Shown: positions 55,345 to 63,869 of the stretch, in pieces | How the letters are laid out: every line of letters starts with the position of its first letter | Numbering within the stretch: the stretch's first letter is position 1 | The notes under the pieces: generated by a model | Database searches by the model: none | Seen by the model: only the letters and a program-made list of their open reading frames with translations | What the model was told of the DNA's origin: nothing | Position numbers and translations under genes: made by a program | Origin: an uncultured Oceanospirillaceae bacterium | Lineage (GTDB): Bacteria > Pseudomonadota > Gammaproteobacteria > Pseudomonadales > Balneatricaceae | Direction of reading: 5' to 3' | Length of the DNA: 64,000 bases | Assembly (NCBI GenBank): GCA_913057435.1 | Contig: CAJXNY010000002.1 | Coordinates: forward strand, 172,376-236,375

Positions 55345-56418
55345 TTAGCAATAGCATTTAGTGACAAACGGTGATGTCATCGCGGCCAGCAGGGCGCTGT
55401 AGTCCAGCTGGAAACGGACTTCTGCCCCAACGGCCAGAGGCTGGCGCGTTGCATCCAGTACCAGATGATCACTGCTGGCACCCAAAATAGTAAGCGCCGG
55501 GTTGACCGGTTTCAAACCGCCCAGTTTGATATCCTGTTGCCCCATATCCAGAATGCAGCGATGCATCTCTCCTCGCTGAATAAAATCAGCCTGTTCGCCA
55601 AACGCATTACGGGCCAGAGTGCCTTGCGGTACTGAAGGCTTGCGTCTGGACTCAATCACTTCAGCCACCAGGCTGATCGCCCCCTGATACAGACCCGCCA
55701 ATGGCAGGCCGTGCAATGTTTCACACCCAAGCAATAAGGCCTCACCCAACCGGACATTGCTGATATTGCCCGTGCAGGCCGTATTTGCAAGCCAGTCCAG
55801 TGAGGATGAGTTGCCTCCCGACACCATGGCCAGCTTCAGCCCGAACCGGTCCTGCAATGCTGCTGCCAGTTCCGATAGCTGGCCCATATTATGGTCATCC
55901 GGCACCACACCACTCAGGCAGGTCAGGTTAGTACCAATACCCTCAATGATCAGATTGGGCAGTTGCTGGCAATGTGCAACCACCGTTTCAATTTCATCCA
56001 GCCGGATGCCTTCACGCAGATCACCCAGTTCAACCATCAGTAATACACGGTGCTCCAGGCCCTGTCGGCATGCCGATTCCGATAGCCGCTCCAGCACCGC
56101 AGGCTCACTGTTCAGGCTGATGTCGGCGTACTGAACAACCTCATCAATACGGCTCAGCTGCGGTGAGCGAAGCAACATAAAAGAAGCCCGCACCCCGGCG
56201 TCACGCATCTTGCGGATATTTTCAATGCGCGAATCCCCCAGCGTGCTGATGCCGCCACTCAGCATGGCACTGGCAACGCGGTGATCCCCCAGCGTTGCCT
56301 TGGTAACGCCGGTAATCGTAATCCCCTGAGGCGCCAGTTGCTGACTGAGCTGGCGGCTATTGTGCTGAATTTTGCTTAGATCAATTTCCAGCCGAGGCGT
56401 TACCTGTGCCGTCGTCAT
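55345..56418 (-). CDS. Alanine/ornithine racemase-like PLP enzyme
   Basis: Fold-type III PLP protein of 357 residues. The PLP Lys lies in GVTKATLGD and the family signature ISTLGDSRIENIRKM follows; the phosphate-binding part is in MVSGGNSSSLDWL. This pattern resembles the ornithine/alanine racemase (Orr/YhfX) group. It is the last gene of an operon whose dgcA gene overlaps its start (56418 against the dgcA stop at 56421). It probably interconverts D- and L-forms of an amino acid related to glutamate or ornithine; substrate unproven. The C-terminus ends in CYC, unusual. Confidence 0.78.
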   Translation of the reverse strand: MTTAQVTPRLEIDLSKIQHNSRQLSQQLAPQGITITGVTKATLGDHRVASAMLSGGISTLGDSRIENIRKMRDAGVRASFMLLRSPQLSRIDEVVQYADISLNSEPAVLERLSESACRQGLEHRVLLMVELGDLREGIRLDEIETVVAHCQQLPNLIIEGIGTNLTCLSGVVPDDHNMGQLSELAAALQDRFGLKLAMVSGGNSSSLDWLANTACTGNISNVRLGEALLLGCETLHGLPLAGLYQGAISLVAEVIESRRKPSVPQGTLARNAFGEQADFIQRGEMHRCILDMGQQDIKLGGLKPVNPALTILGASSDHLVLDATRQPLAVGAEVRFQLDYSALLAAMTSPFVTKCYC

Positions 56419-56420
56419 GC

Positions 56421-57410
56421 TTACCCCCACAGCGCTGCAGCAGGTGGGTGTACAACGCTGCCCTGGTAGCGCATACCGCCTTCGCGATCCTGTGCTAATA
56501 ACAACGGGCCGTCGATATCAACCCAGCGAGCCTGCTGGGCCAGCAGCAATGCAGGGGCCATCGCCAATGATGTGCCGATCATGCAGCCGACCATAATCTC
56601 AAACCCCTGAGCACGGGCTTCATCCGCCAGCGCCAGTGCTTCAGTCATGCCACCGGTTTTATCCAGCTTGATATTTACCACCTGATACAGGCCTTTGAGT
56701 CGCGCCAGTGAACTTCGATCCAGGCAGGACTCGTCAGCGGCCAGCGGGATAACTGGATCGATCTGAGCCAGTTGATGGTCATCGTCAGGCGACAAAGGTT
56801 GCTCAACCATTTCCACCCCCAGCTCAGCCAGCCGGGGCAGGTAATCCTGCAGCTGGGCCAGGCTCCAGCCCGTATTGGCATCAATAATCAGCCGTGTATC
56901 CGGGGCAGCAGCACGCACTGCCGCCACCCGCTCAAGATCACCCTCGCGGCCCAGTTTCAGTTTCAGCAACGGCCGCTGACAATGCTCTGCGGCCATTGCC
57001 GCCATGTTTTCTGGCGTATCCAGTGACAGGGTGAACACGGTTGTTACCGGCTCTGGCGGCCGGTCCAGGCCCGCCAGCTGCCAGGCCGTCGTACCGGCCT
57101 GTTTTACCTCAAGATCAAACAGCGCACAGTCGACGGCATTACGGGCATAACCCGGCGGCATGAGCGTCAGCAGCTGCTGACGCGTGGCCCCTTTTTCAAT
57201 GGCAAGGCGGGCCTGCTCGATGGTAGCCGTCACCGAAGGGTAATCCAGCTCGAATACATCCGCACGCTCACACTCACCGCGTCCGATCATGCCATCCTGC
57301 TCAATCTCCACCACCACCACTTCACCATGCAACATCGGTGCGAGCCGGGAAATAACAAACGGCTGCTTTAATGGCCATTTTTCAACCTGGACACAAAGAG
57401 TACGCATCAT
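56421..57410 (-). CDS. dgcA: N-acetyl-D-glutamate racemase / dipeptide epimerase family (DgcA-like)
   Basis: Enolase-superfamily enzyme of 329 residues. Catalytic pattern: KxK in LKLKLGREGD, metal ligands in IIDANTG, VEQPL and AADES, second-base Lys in NIKLDKTGGM. It is close in layout to L-Ala-D/L-Glu epimerases, but next to a DgcN (DUF1611) gene the D-glutamate assignment is favoured: DgcN acetylates D-Glu and DgcA racemises N-acetyl-D-Glu. The start overlaps dgcN by 4 bases. Confidence 0.8.
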   Translation of the reverse strand: MMRTLCVQVEKWPLKQPFVISRLAPMLHGEVVVVEIEQDGMIGRGECERADVFELDYPSVTATIEQARLAIEKGATRQQLLTLMPPGYARNAVDCALFDLEVKQAGTTAWQLAGLDRPPEPVTTVFTLSLDTPENMAAMAAEHCQRPLLKLKLGREGDLERVAAVRAAAPDTRLIIDANTGWSLAQLQDYLPRLAELGVEMVEQPLSPDDDHQLAQIDPVIPLAADESCLDRSSLARLKGLYQVVNIKLDKTGGMTEALALADEARAQGFEIMVGCMIGTSLAMAPALLLAQQARWVDIDGPLLLAQDREGGMRYQGSVVHPPAAALWG

Positions 57411-58420
57411 TCGCTCTCCAGTCCGTCAACAATCGTGGCGACACCCGTACGAACAGGATCAACCACCGGCACGTTGAAACGTCGCTGTACGCGGTCGATC
57501 TCAGCCAGCGCCTCAGTTTCACTCAGCGCAGAGGTATTCAGCGCAATACCACCAAGGCGGATAGACGGATTGGTCAGACGACCCAGCTGCAGGTTCGTAT
57601 CAATCACCGTTTGCAAATCAGGTACCGGGTAGCCTTCCATCATATCCATCTGCACGCGACCCACTTCATGGCACAGGATGACTACATCAGCCTGAGCACC
57701 ATGCAGCAAGCCGAGGCTGACACCGGCATACGCCGGGTGGAACAGCGAGCCCTGGCCTTCCACGATGTCCCAGTGTTGGTGGTCATTGGCGGGGGACAGC
57801 TGCTCGACAACACCGGCAATAAAATCAGATACCACGGCATCAACCGGTACACCGGAGCCTTCGATCAGGATGCCAGTCTGGCCTGTGGCACGAAACGTGG
57901 CAGGCAGCTGACGCCGGATCATTTCTTTATGAATAGCCAGGGCGGTAAACATTTTGCCAACACAGCAATCACTACCCACGGTCAGCAGGCGCTTCCCCTG
58001 ACGTGGCAGGCCGGTGCCGCACACCATATCAACCTGTGGCTCACGTACATCAATCAATCGCTGACCGGTGCGGTGGGCGACCTCTGTCAGCATGCTGATG
58101 TCATTCAGGCGAATATGCAGGCCGCTGGCGATATCCATACCAGCCTCCATCGCGTCAATCAGGATAGGCAGCCATGCATCCGGCAGGGTACCGCCCACCG
58201 GAGCAAGGCCAAGTACAAACGTTTTAGCACCCGCAGCAGCGGCATCTGTGATCGACATGTCAGGCAGTCCGAGATCAGCTTTCGCTTCAGGCAGACGCAT
58301 CTGGCCGACACACTTCTCTGGCCGCCAGTGAGCCACGCCTTTCGCTACTTTTGCCATCAGGAAGTCTTCTGCGTCTCCCAGAAAAACCAGATAAGGTGCG
58401 CCGAATTCTTGTTGAGTCAT
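57407..58420 (-). CDS. dgcN: DUF1611 family N-acetyltransferase (DgcN-like)
   Basis: A 337-residue protein. The P-loop-like GSDCCVGKMFTALAIHKEMI in the middle and GTLPDAWLPILIDAMEAGMDIASGLH before it are DUF1611 features. In marine proteobacteria a member of this family (DgcN) is a D-glutamate N-acetyltransferase acting with DgcA. It is the first enzyme gene after an ABC transporter on the same strand; about 130 bases separate them, so they could be one or two transcripts. It overlaps dgcA by 4 bases. Confidence 0.8.
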   Translation of the reverse strand: MTQQEFGAPYLVFLGDAEDFLMAKVAKGVAHWRPEKCVGQMRLPEAKADLGLPDMSITDAAAAGAKTFVLGLAPVGGTLPDAWLPILIDAMEAGMDIASGLHIRLNDISMLTEVAHRTGQRLIDVREPQVDMVCGTGLPRQGKRLLTVGSDCCVGKMFTALAIHKEMIRRQLPATFRATGQTGILIEGSGVPVDAVVSDFIAGVVEQLSPANDHQHWDIVEGQGSLFHPAYAGVSLGLLHGAQADVVILCHEVGRVQMDMMEGYPVPDLQTVIDTNLQLGRLTNPSIRLGGIALNTSALSETEALAEIDRVQRRFNVPVVDPVRTGVATIVDGLESE

Positions 58421-58553
58421 AATAGTTTCCTGTTTTTCAGCGCGAAGAATGCCCTTCGAACTGAATCGAATGTTTTAAAAGTATGGGGCAGGGGGTCTGT
58501 CGTCAGTGTGTCCAGGGGTCAGATATGACCCGTTTCACTGACGACAGTACCGG

Positions 58554-59336
58554 TCAGTATTGCGACGATAAAAACCGTTGTAGCTGTTCAGATTGAGGGG
58601 CATTGAACAACTGATCAGGCGGACCCTGCTCAGCAATTTGTCCCTGATGAAGGTAGACAATCCGGGAGGAGACATCACGGGCAAAGCGCATCTCATGGGT
58701 AACCATAATCATGGTTCGGCCTTCTTCAGCCAGCTCTTTAATAACGCATAACACTTCGTTGACCAGCTCCGGGTCCAGCGCGGAGGTGGGTTCGTCAAAC
58801 AACATCACATCCGGGTCCATCGCCAGTGCACGGGCGATTGCCACCCGCTGTTTCTGACCACCAGACAGGTGATCCGGGTACATATGGCGCTTTTCCAGCA
58901 TACCCACACGGGCCAGTAATGCTTCAGCCTGGGGCTGCACCTCAGCCCGGTCACGTTTGAGTACGGTACAGGGCCCCAGCATGACATTTTCCAGTACCGT
59001 CATATGTGACCAGAGATTAAACGACTGAAACACCATGCCCAGTCGGCTGCGAGTGCGTTCAATCTGTTTCTGAAGGCCACGCTCATGTCGGCCTCGGGCA
59101 TCAGTGGCCAGGTTCAGGGTTTCGCCATGTACGGCCAGCTGACCGGCCTCAGGGACTTCCAGCAAATTCAGACACCGCAGCAAGGTGCTTTTCCCTGAAC
59201 CACTGGAACCGATAATTGTGATGACATCATGTTTGCGGGCCGTCAGTGAGACACCTTTAAGCACCTCGACACCCCCAAACGCTTTCTGCAGACCATCCGC
59301 CTGCAATACAATCGCTGACTCTGGATTAACTGACAC
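58554..59336 (-). CDS. Polar amino-acid ABC transporter ATP-binding protein
   Basis: A 260-residue ATPase of the HisP/GlnQ class. Walker A is IGSSGSGKST, the signature LSGGQKQRVAIARAL and Walker B VMLFDEPTSALDP. It powers the two permeases encoded just upstream on the same strand; its start overlaps the permease stop by 11 bases. Likely cargo in this context is D-glutamate or a related amino acid. Confidence 0.93.
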   Translation of the reverse strand: MSVNPESAIVLQADGLQKAFGGVEVLKGVSLTARKHDVITIIGSSGSGKSTLLRCLNLLEVPEAGQLAVHGETLNLATDARGRHERGLQKQIERTRSRLGMVFQSFNLWSHMTVLENVMLGPCTVLKRDRAEVQPQAEALLARVGMLEKRHMYPDHLSGGQKQRVAIARALAMDPDVMLFDEPTSALDPELVNEVLCVIKELAEEGRTMIMVTHEMRFARDVSSRIVYLHQGQIAEQGPPDQLFNAPQSEQLQRFLSSQY

Positions 59337-60063
59337 GGGTAGATTCCTTTATAACTGAAGTCAGAGGTGCTGATGGTGTAACCGGTGCCCGGAAGTGGCG
59401 TGTCATCCGGTGCTCCATGCGTCGCCACACCAGTACAAAGAGCGTGGTAACCAGCAGGTAGATCAGCGCTGCCCAGACATAGACCGACATATCAAAGGTC
59501 TGCGAAAAAACCCGTCGGGTATGTCCCATCAAATCCAGCAGGGTAATCACACTGGCAATCGCACTGCCTTTAAGCATCAGGATGATTTCGTTCCCCAGTG
59601 CCGGGAAAGCGATCCGGTAGGCATGGGGCAAAATGATCTTCCGATAAAGCAGGCCCTTCGACATACCAATAGCCATGCCTGCTTCCACTTCCTGGCGTGA
59701 TACCGCCTGTAAACCACCACGCAGTATTTCCGTCTGGTAGGCAGCAGAGTTCAGCGAGAACGTCAGAATGGCACAGTAAAATGGATCACGGAAAAACCAC
59801 CATAATCCCAGTTCCGTCAGCTCAGGCCGGAACTGGCCCGAGCCGTAATACACCAGAAACAGCTGAGCCAGTAATGGCGTCCCCCGGAAAAACGAAATAT
59901 ACAGCCGGACAGGGCCTTGCAAATACCGGCTTCCAGAGCGACGTACCAGTGCCAGTGGTAACGCAAGCATCGCCGCAATAAGTACCGAGATAAACGTCAG
60001 TTTCAGCGTCATCACTGCACCACTTAACAGACGTGGCGCGTATTCAATTAACAGATCAAACAT
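59326..60063 (-). CDS. Polar amino-acid ABC transporter permease (HisM type)
   Basis: A 245-residue permease with about five TM helices. Family features: FFRGTPLLAQLFLVYYG and the EAA loop EVEAGMAIGMSKGLLYRKI. It pairs with the next upstream permease. About 20 bases separate the two genes. Confidence 0.92.
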   Translation of the reverse strand: MFDLLIEYAPRLLSGAVMTLKLTFISVLIAAMLALPLALVRRSGSRYLQGPVRLYISFFRGTPLLAQLFLVYYGSGQFRPELTELGLWWFFRDPFYCAILTFSLNSAAYQTEILRGGLQAVSRQEVEAGMAIGMSKGLLYRKIILPHAYRIAFPALGNEIILMLKGSAIASVITLLDLMGHTRRVFSQTFDMSVYVWAALIYLLVTTLFVLVWRRMEHRMTRHFRAPVTPSAPLTSVIKESTRVS

Positions 60064-60082
60064 GGGTCTGAGTCCTCACCAG

Positions 60083-60796
60083 CTAGATCGAACGGATACC
60101 GCGATTTGCACGTTTTTCCATACGGGCAATACACCACTCGAATACGATGCAGACCATCCAGTACAGCAGACAGACCGTCAGGAAAAACAGGAATGGCTTC
60201 TTGGTCACGCCAACCGCAATATTCGCGACCCGCATCAGGTCATTCAATGCAATCACTGATACCAGCGCGGTGTCCTTGAGCAGGTTGATCCAGAGATTGC
60301 CCAGCCCAGGCAACGCCAGTCGGAGGATCTGCGGCAGCTCTATTAATCGGAACACCTGCCAGCGGCTCATTCCCACAGCCTCTGCTGCTTCTCGCTGGCC
60401 TTTATCCAGCGCCTGCCAGGCACCGCGCAGCACTTCCCCGGCATAACCGCCAAACACCAGCGTCAACGCCACAGCACCGGCAATGAAAGGGCTCAGTTCA
60501 AAAAACGCGGCCCGGGGGTCAAACCATTTGAGTGTCGCGTTGATCAACATACCCACACCCTGATAAATCAGGAACAGCGTCAGCAGCTCGGGCAATCCTC
60601 GAATGGTCGTGGTAAAAGCAAATGCAACACCGCGCGGCACAGCCCGGGCTGACACCGATGCCGCCGCAACAGACATTCCCAGCACCAGACCAAAGGGCAG
60701 CGCCGTCAACGCCAGGGACAACGTGACCCCCAGCCCTGCCAACAGCTCATCACCCCAGCCGCTGTCACCAAAACTCAGATATTCAAACCAGGTCAT
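60083..60796 (-). CDS. Polar amino-acid ABC transporter permease (HisQ type)
   Basis: A 237-residue permease. TTIRGLPELLTLFLIYQG and the EAA loop REAAEAVGMSRWQVFRLIELP are visible. The ATG at 60796 (MTWFEYLSFGDSGW) is preferred over an in-frame ATG 7 codons upstream, with CAGGGAAA before it. It is encoded between the binding protein and the HisM-type permease. Confidence 0.9.
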   Translation of the reverse strand: MTWFEYLSFGDSGWGDELLAGLGVTLSLALTALPFGLVLGMSVAAASVSARAVPRGVAFAFTTTIRGLPELLTLFLIYQGVGMLINATLKWFDPRAAFFELSPFIAGAVALTLVFGGYAGEVLRGAWQALDKGQREAAEAVGMSRWQVFRLIELPQILRLALPGLGNLWINLLKDTALVSVIALNDLMRVANIAVGVTKKPFLFFLTVCLLYWMVCIVFEWCIARMEKRANRGIRSI

Positions 60797-60845
60797 ACAC
60801 GTTTCCCTGCACGGCAAGCCGGTGGTAATAAAGTGGACTCACACG

Positions 60846-61634
60846 TTACTGCAAGGTCAGAATATTGATGGTGAAGAACTTGTCGTTAATTGCTTTGTAA
60901 GTTCCATCGGCAACAATTGCGGTCAGCGCTTTATTCAGCTTCTGACGCAGGGCGTCATCTTCCTTACGTACAGCCATACCTACGCCATCACCGACAAAAC
61001 GAGGATCGGTAATCAGCTCACCGGCCAGCTGACAGCAAGCGCCATCGTCAGATTTTTGTGTCCATTCCAGCATCGGTATCAGATCACCGACCTGCGCATC
61101 CAGTCGACCTGACACCAGATCAAGGTTAACGGCATCCTGAGTCGGGTACATACGCACGTCAGAATCGGGATACAGCGCACTGATGTAGTCCGCCTGGGTC
61201 GTTGAACCTTGTGCACCAATGGTTTTACCCGCCATGGCAGCAGGGGAGAAGTCAGTCAGGTTTGAATCCTTCGGGGTCACAAAAGTCATGGCAGACTTTT
61301 GATAAGCATCAGTAAAGCTGACCTGCTTCTTGCGCTTTTCGGTGATGAACATGGAGGCAATGATAACGTCGTACTTGCCTGCTTTAAGCGCCGGAATAAT
61401 GCCGTCCCAGTCCTGAGCAACAAAGCTGCATTTCGTCTGCATCTCTTTACATAACGCCCGACCGATTTCGAGATCAAAACCGCCCAGCTTGCCGTCAGCC
61501 GTCATGTAATTGAATGGAGGGTAAGCACCTTCAGTACCAATACGTAAGGTGTCTGTCTCAGCCGCCATTGCGGCCGTTGCCGGAACAGTTGCGAGGAATG
61601 TAGCGAATGCCAGGGAAAACAGGTTCTTATTCAT
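60846..61634 (-). CDS. Amino-acid ABC transporter periplasmic binding protein
   Basis: A 262-residue family-3 solute-binding protein with a signal peptide (MNKNLFSLAFATF...AMA, about 24 residues). The signature GGFDLEIGRALCKEM and the RIGTEGAYPPFNY ligand region match the ArgT/HisJ/LAO group. A Cys pair in CKEMQTKC probably forms the usual disulfide. It is the first gene of the transporter operon, divergent from the LysR regulator across about 190 bases. Ligand by context: D-Glu or a basic amino acid. Confidence 0.9.
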   Translation of the reverse strand: MNKNLFSLAFATFLATVPATAAMAAETDTLRIGTEGAYPPFNYMTADGKLGGFDLEIGRALCKEMQTKCSFVAQDWDGIIPALKAGKYDVIIASMFITEKRKKQVSFTDAYQKSAMTFVTPKDSNLTDFSPAAMAGKTIGAQGSTTQADYISALYPDSDVRMYPTQDAVNLDLVSGRLDAQVGDLIPMLEWTQKSDDGACCQLAGELITDPRFVGDGVGMAVRKEDDALRQKLNKALTAIVADGTYKAINDKFFTINILTLQ

Positions 61635-61825
61635 ATTATTTTACCTTCCGTTTTTATTCTTCTGACTGAAACACCGCCTGAAACCGACCTCCCAGCAAGG
61701 AAGCCTTTCCTGGCGCAATAGAAGCAGTGTCTAAAACGGAGTCGCATTCTACAAATTTATAGTTATTATATGATGCATAGCCCTCAGCTATATGAAGACA
61801 GTCTTTTATCTGCCGCAGGCCCGAT
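61635..61825. promoter_or_regulatory. Divergent promoter region between the transporter operon and the LysR gene
   Basis: About 190 bases, with an AT-rich core (61750-61810: TTTATAGTTATTATATGAT). This is where a LysR-type T-N11-A site and both promoters should be. I did not single out one operator. Confidence 0.5.
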
Positions 61826-62788
61826 ATGCTCTCAGCTCACGAACGATTTCTACGCAATATGGACTGGAACTTACTGTACACCTTTCTGACGATTGTTGAT
61901 GAGGGCAGCATTACCGGTGCCGCCCGCAAGCTGTCGTTTAGCCAGCCCAGCGTCAGTAATGCACTGAAACGGCTTGAGAGTTACCTGGGTGTACAGCTGA
62001 TTGTGCGGCGCAAGGGGGTTTTCTCGCTAACCAGCCAGGGTTTGAGGGTGTATGAGTACGTGTCCTCAGCCAGCAGTATGCTGTCCCATATGGCAGAGCA
62101 GTTTGCAGATTCAGCAGGTTCGGTGCAGGGTGAGATCCATATCGAAATCGCCAGCCATATCAGCAGCCCAGCGTTCGACCAGACGCTCGCCGAATATCAT
62201 GTGCTCTACCCCAATGTTTTTATAAATACCAATACCCAGCCCAGTACGGATATCGTCAGTGCCGTGGCTGATGGCCACCTGCATATTGGTCTGAGCAATA
62301 AAAAAACATCTCAACCCGGCTTACGTTTTGATTTTCTGGGTGATGAACAGATGGCGTTTTACTGTGGCCCCAGCCACCCGCTGTTCGGCAAAGCTGACCT
62401 GAATATGGATGATCTGCGCGGCCTGGCCTATGTGTCGTTTGAGAGCGACCAGCCAGGGGAGGGGTTAGGCGGGATTACCGAGTTGCGCAACGCCCAGCAA
62501 CTCTGGGGCAAGCGAGTCGCGGTATCATCAAATGAAGAAGAAGTACGCCGGCTGATTCTGGCCGGACTTGGTTTTGGGGCATTAACGGTGGAGTCTGCCA
62601 AAGCATTCGTCGCACAGAACATGCTCTGGCCACTACCCCCTTATGAACATTTTCCTATCGTCGATATTTATCTGGTGACACCGGAAAATGTACCTCTGAC
62701 CGATGCTGAACAGGTGTTTATTCAGATGCTAAGAAAAACGGCCATATCCCTGCGTGCATCTAATCACGGCTCACGCCAGCCTGATTGA
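61826..62788 (+). CDS. LysR family transcriptional regulator
   Basis: A 320-residue LysR regulator. The N-terminal winged HTH is FLTIVDEGSITGAARKLSFSQPSVSNALKRLESYLGVQL; the C-terminal effector domain runs from about residue 95 on. The ATG at 61826 is used; an internal ATG at 61859 (MDWNLLYTF) is the alternative start. Divergent from the amino-acid transporter operon, it probably controls the D-amino-acid genes. Confidence 0.9.
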   Translation: MLSAHERFLRNMDWNLLYTFLTIVDEGSITGAARKLSFSQPSVSNALKRLESYLGVQLIVRRKGVFSLTSQGLRVYEYVSSASSMLSHMAEQFADSAGSVQGEIHIEIASHISSPAFDQTLAEYHVLYPNVFINTNTQPSTDIVSAVADGHLHIGLSNKKTSQPGLRFDFLGDEQMAFYCGPSHPLFGKADLNMDDLRGLAYVSFESDQPGEGLGGITELRNAQQLWGKRVAVSSNEEEVRRLILAGLGFGALTVESAKAFVAQNMLWPLPPYEHFPIVDIYLVTPENVPLTDAEQVFIQMLRKTAISLRASNHGSRQPD

Positions 62789-62945
62789 AAGCACTGTATG
62801 CCACAAACCCTGAAATGGCTGAACAATAACAAAAAGTATTAAAGCAGTGCTTTAGTCCCAGGGAATACCTGCACACAGAGCGGTAAAATGCAGATCGGTC
62901 AGTAAGGAATCTGGCCGTTTTGATGTACAGGAAGGGATATCTATC

Positions 62946-63206
62946 ATGGAACCATCAAACTGCTCCAGCATACATGCAATACCCGCAGCCTCTGCAGCAC
63001 ACACTCGGGTGCTTTTGGAAGAACTGCAAGTCGTTATCACGCGCTTACAAAGCCAGGTTGACGAAGTCAGTCACCACCTGGATATCACCTTGTCCAAGCC
63101 AGCGGGCACAGCATCACACTCACACATTGCGACACTTAGCTCACTGAAAAAATCCTTACAGACTGAGCTCAATAATAATCTGGCGACTCTGCACGCATTA
63201 GGCTGA
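62946..63206 (+). CDS. Small coiled-coil hypothetical protein
   Basis: An 86-residue protein, helical after residue 20, with heptad-like LLEELQVVITRLQSQVDEV and SSLKKSLQTELNNNLATL. No signal peptide. AGGAAGGG precedes the ATG. Unrecognised; codons look native. Confidence 0.55.
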   Translation: MEPSNCSSIHAIPAASAAHTRVLLEELQVVITRLQSQVDEVSHHLDITLSKPAGTASHSHIATLSSLKKSLQTELNNNLATLHALG

Positions 63207-63311
63207 ATACCGCCCTCATAATGCCTGATAATCGGCTTCGGTAAATATAGCCGCTATAATGGCAACTACTTATTTCGCCTGCACTATTCTCTCTGAAAGG
63301 ATGTTCCTGAG

Positions 63312-63800
63312 ATGATGATATCCAGCATGGCGGTTGCTCCTCAGCCGCAAACCCGGACAGCGTTGACCACACACACAACAGAGCCTGCCAATGCGACAGC
63401 AGAGGGCAATGCACATGTCACAGTCCGCTCCTCTGCAGACGTCGCGTCTGCAAAAGCCGTTGGAAGTGATAGCAGTAATACAGAAAGCCAGCCAGGTACG
63501 GAAGCCCGCGCGGGACAAGCTGATGGGGCTGAAGGGGGCGGCAGTATAAAAGATGTAATACTTGAACGGCTTAAAGAAGTCATCGAGCAATTAAAAGAAC
63601 AAATTGCCGATGTACAGAAGCAGCTGGAAAGCGCGAAAGCTCGCGCTGAATCAGACCCTTCCGCAAGTGATCAGGTTGAATCTCTCTCTGGCATGCTGTC
63701 AAGTCTGCAAGGGGCGCTCACTGCAGCCATGGGAAACTACCTTGATGCGCTAAAAGAAGGGAGTGAGAACCCAGGCAGTAATATCAGCACTCATGCCTGA
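63312..63800 (+). CDS. Hypothetical protein with disordered N-terminus and coiled coil
   Basis: A 162-residue protein. Residues 1-75 are rich in Ala, Thr, Ser and Glu and look disordered. Residues 78-110 form a strong coiled coil (VILERLKEVIEQLKEQIADV). A second short helix follows at 118-145. Function unknown. A TATAAT box at 63256-63261 may be its promoter. It is the second of two adjacent small coiled-coil genes. Confidence 0.6.
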   Translation: MMISSMAVAPQPQTRTALTTHTTEPANATAEGNAHVTVRSSADVASAKAVGSDSSNTESQPGTEARAGQADGAEGGGSIKDVILERLKEVIEQLKEQIADVQKQLESAKARAESDPSASDQVESLSGMLSSLQGALTAAMGNYLDALKEGSENPGSNISTHA

Positions 63801-63818
63801 TAACGGTAAGTAAAACGA

Positions 63819-63846
63819 AAAAAGGATGCCCGAGGGCATCCTTTTT
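63819..63846. terminator. Bidirectional terminator between the coiled-coil gene and aceA
   Basis: Stem AAAAAGGATGCC / GGCATCCTTTTT with a 4-base loop. A and T runs on both sides serve both convergent genes. Confidence 0.9.
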
Positions 63847-63869
63847 AGTGTTCTAACTCAGGCCGGGGC

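Noticed and set aside
57371..58528. Plus-strand open frame (385 codons) opposite dgcN
   Set aside because: Shadow of dgcN; no ribosome site, no family resemblance.
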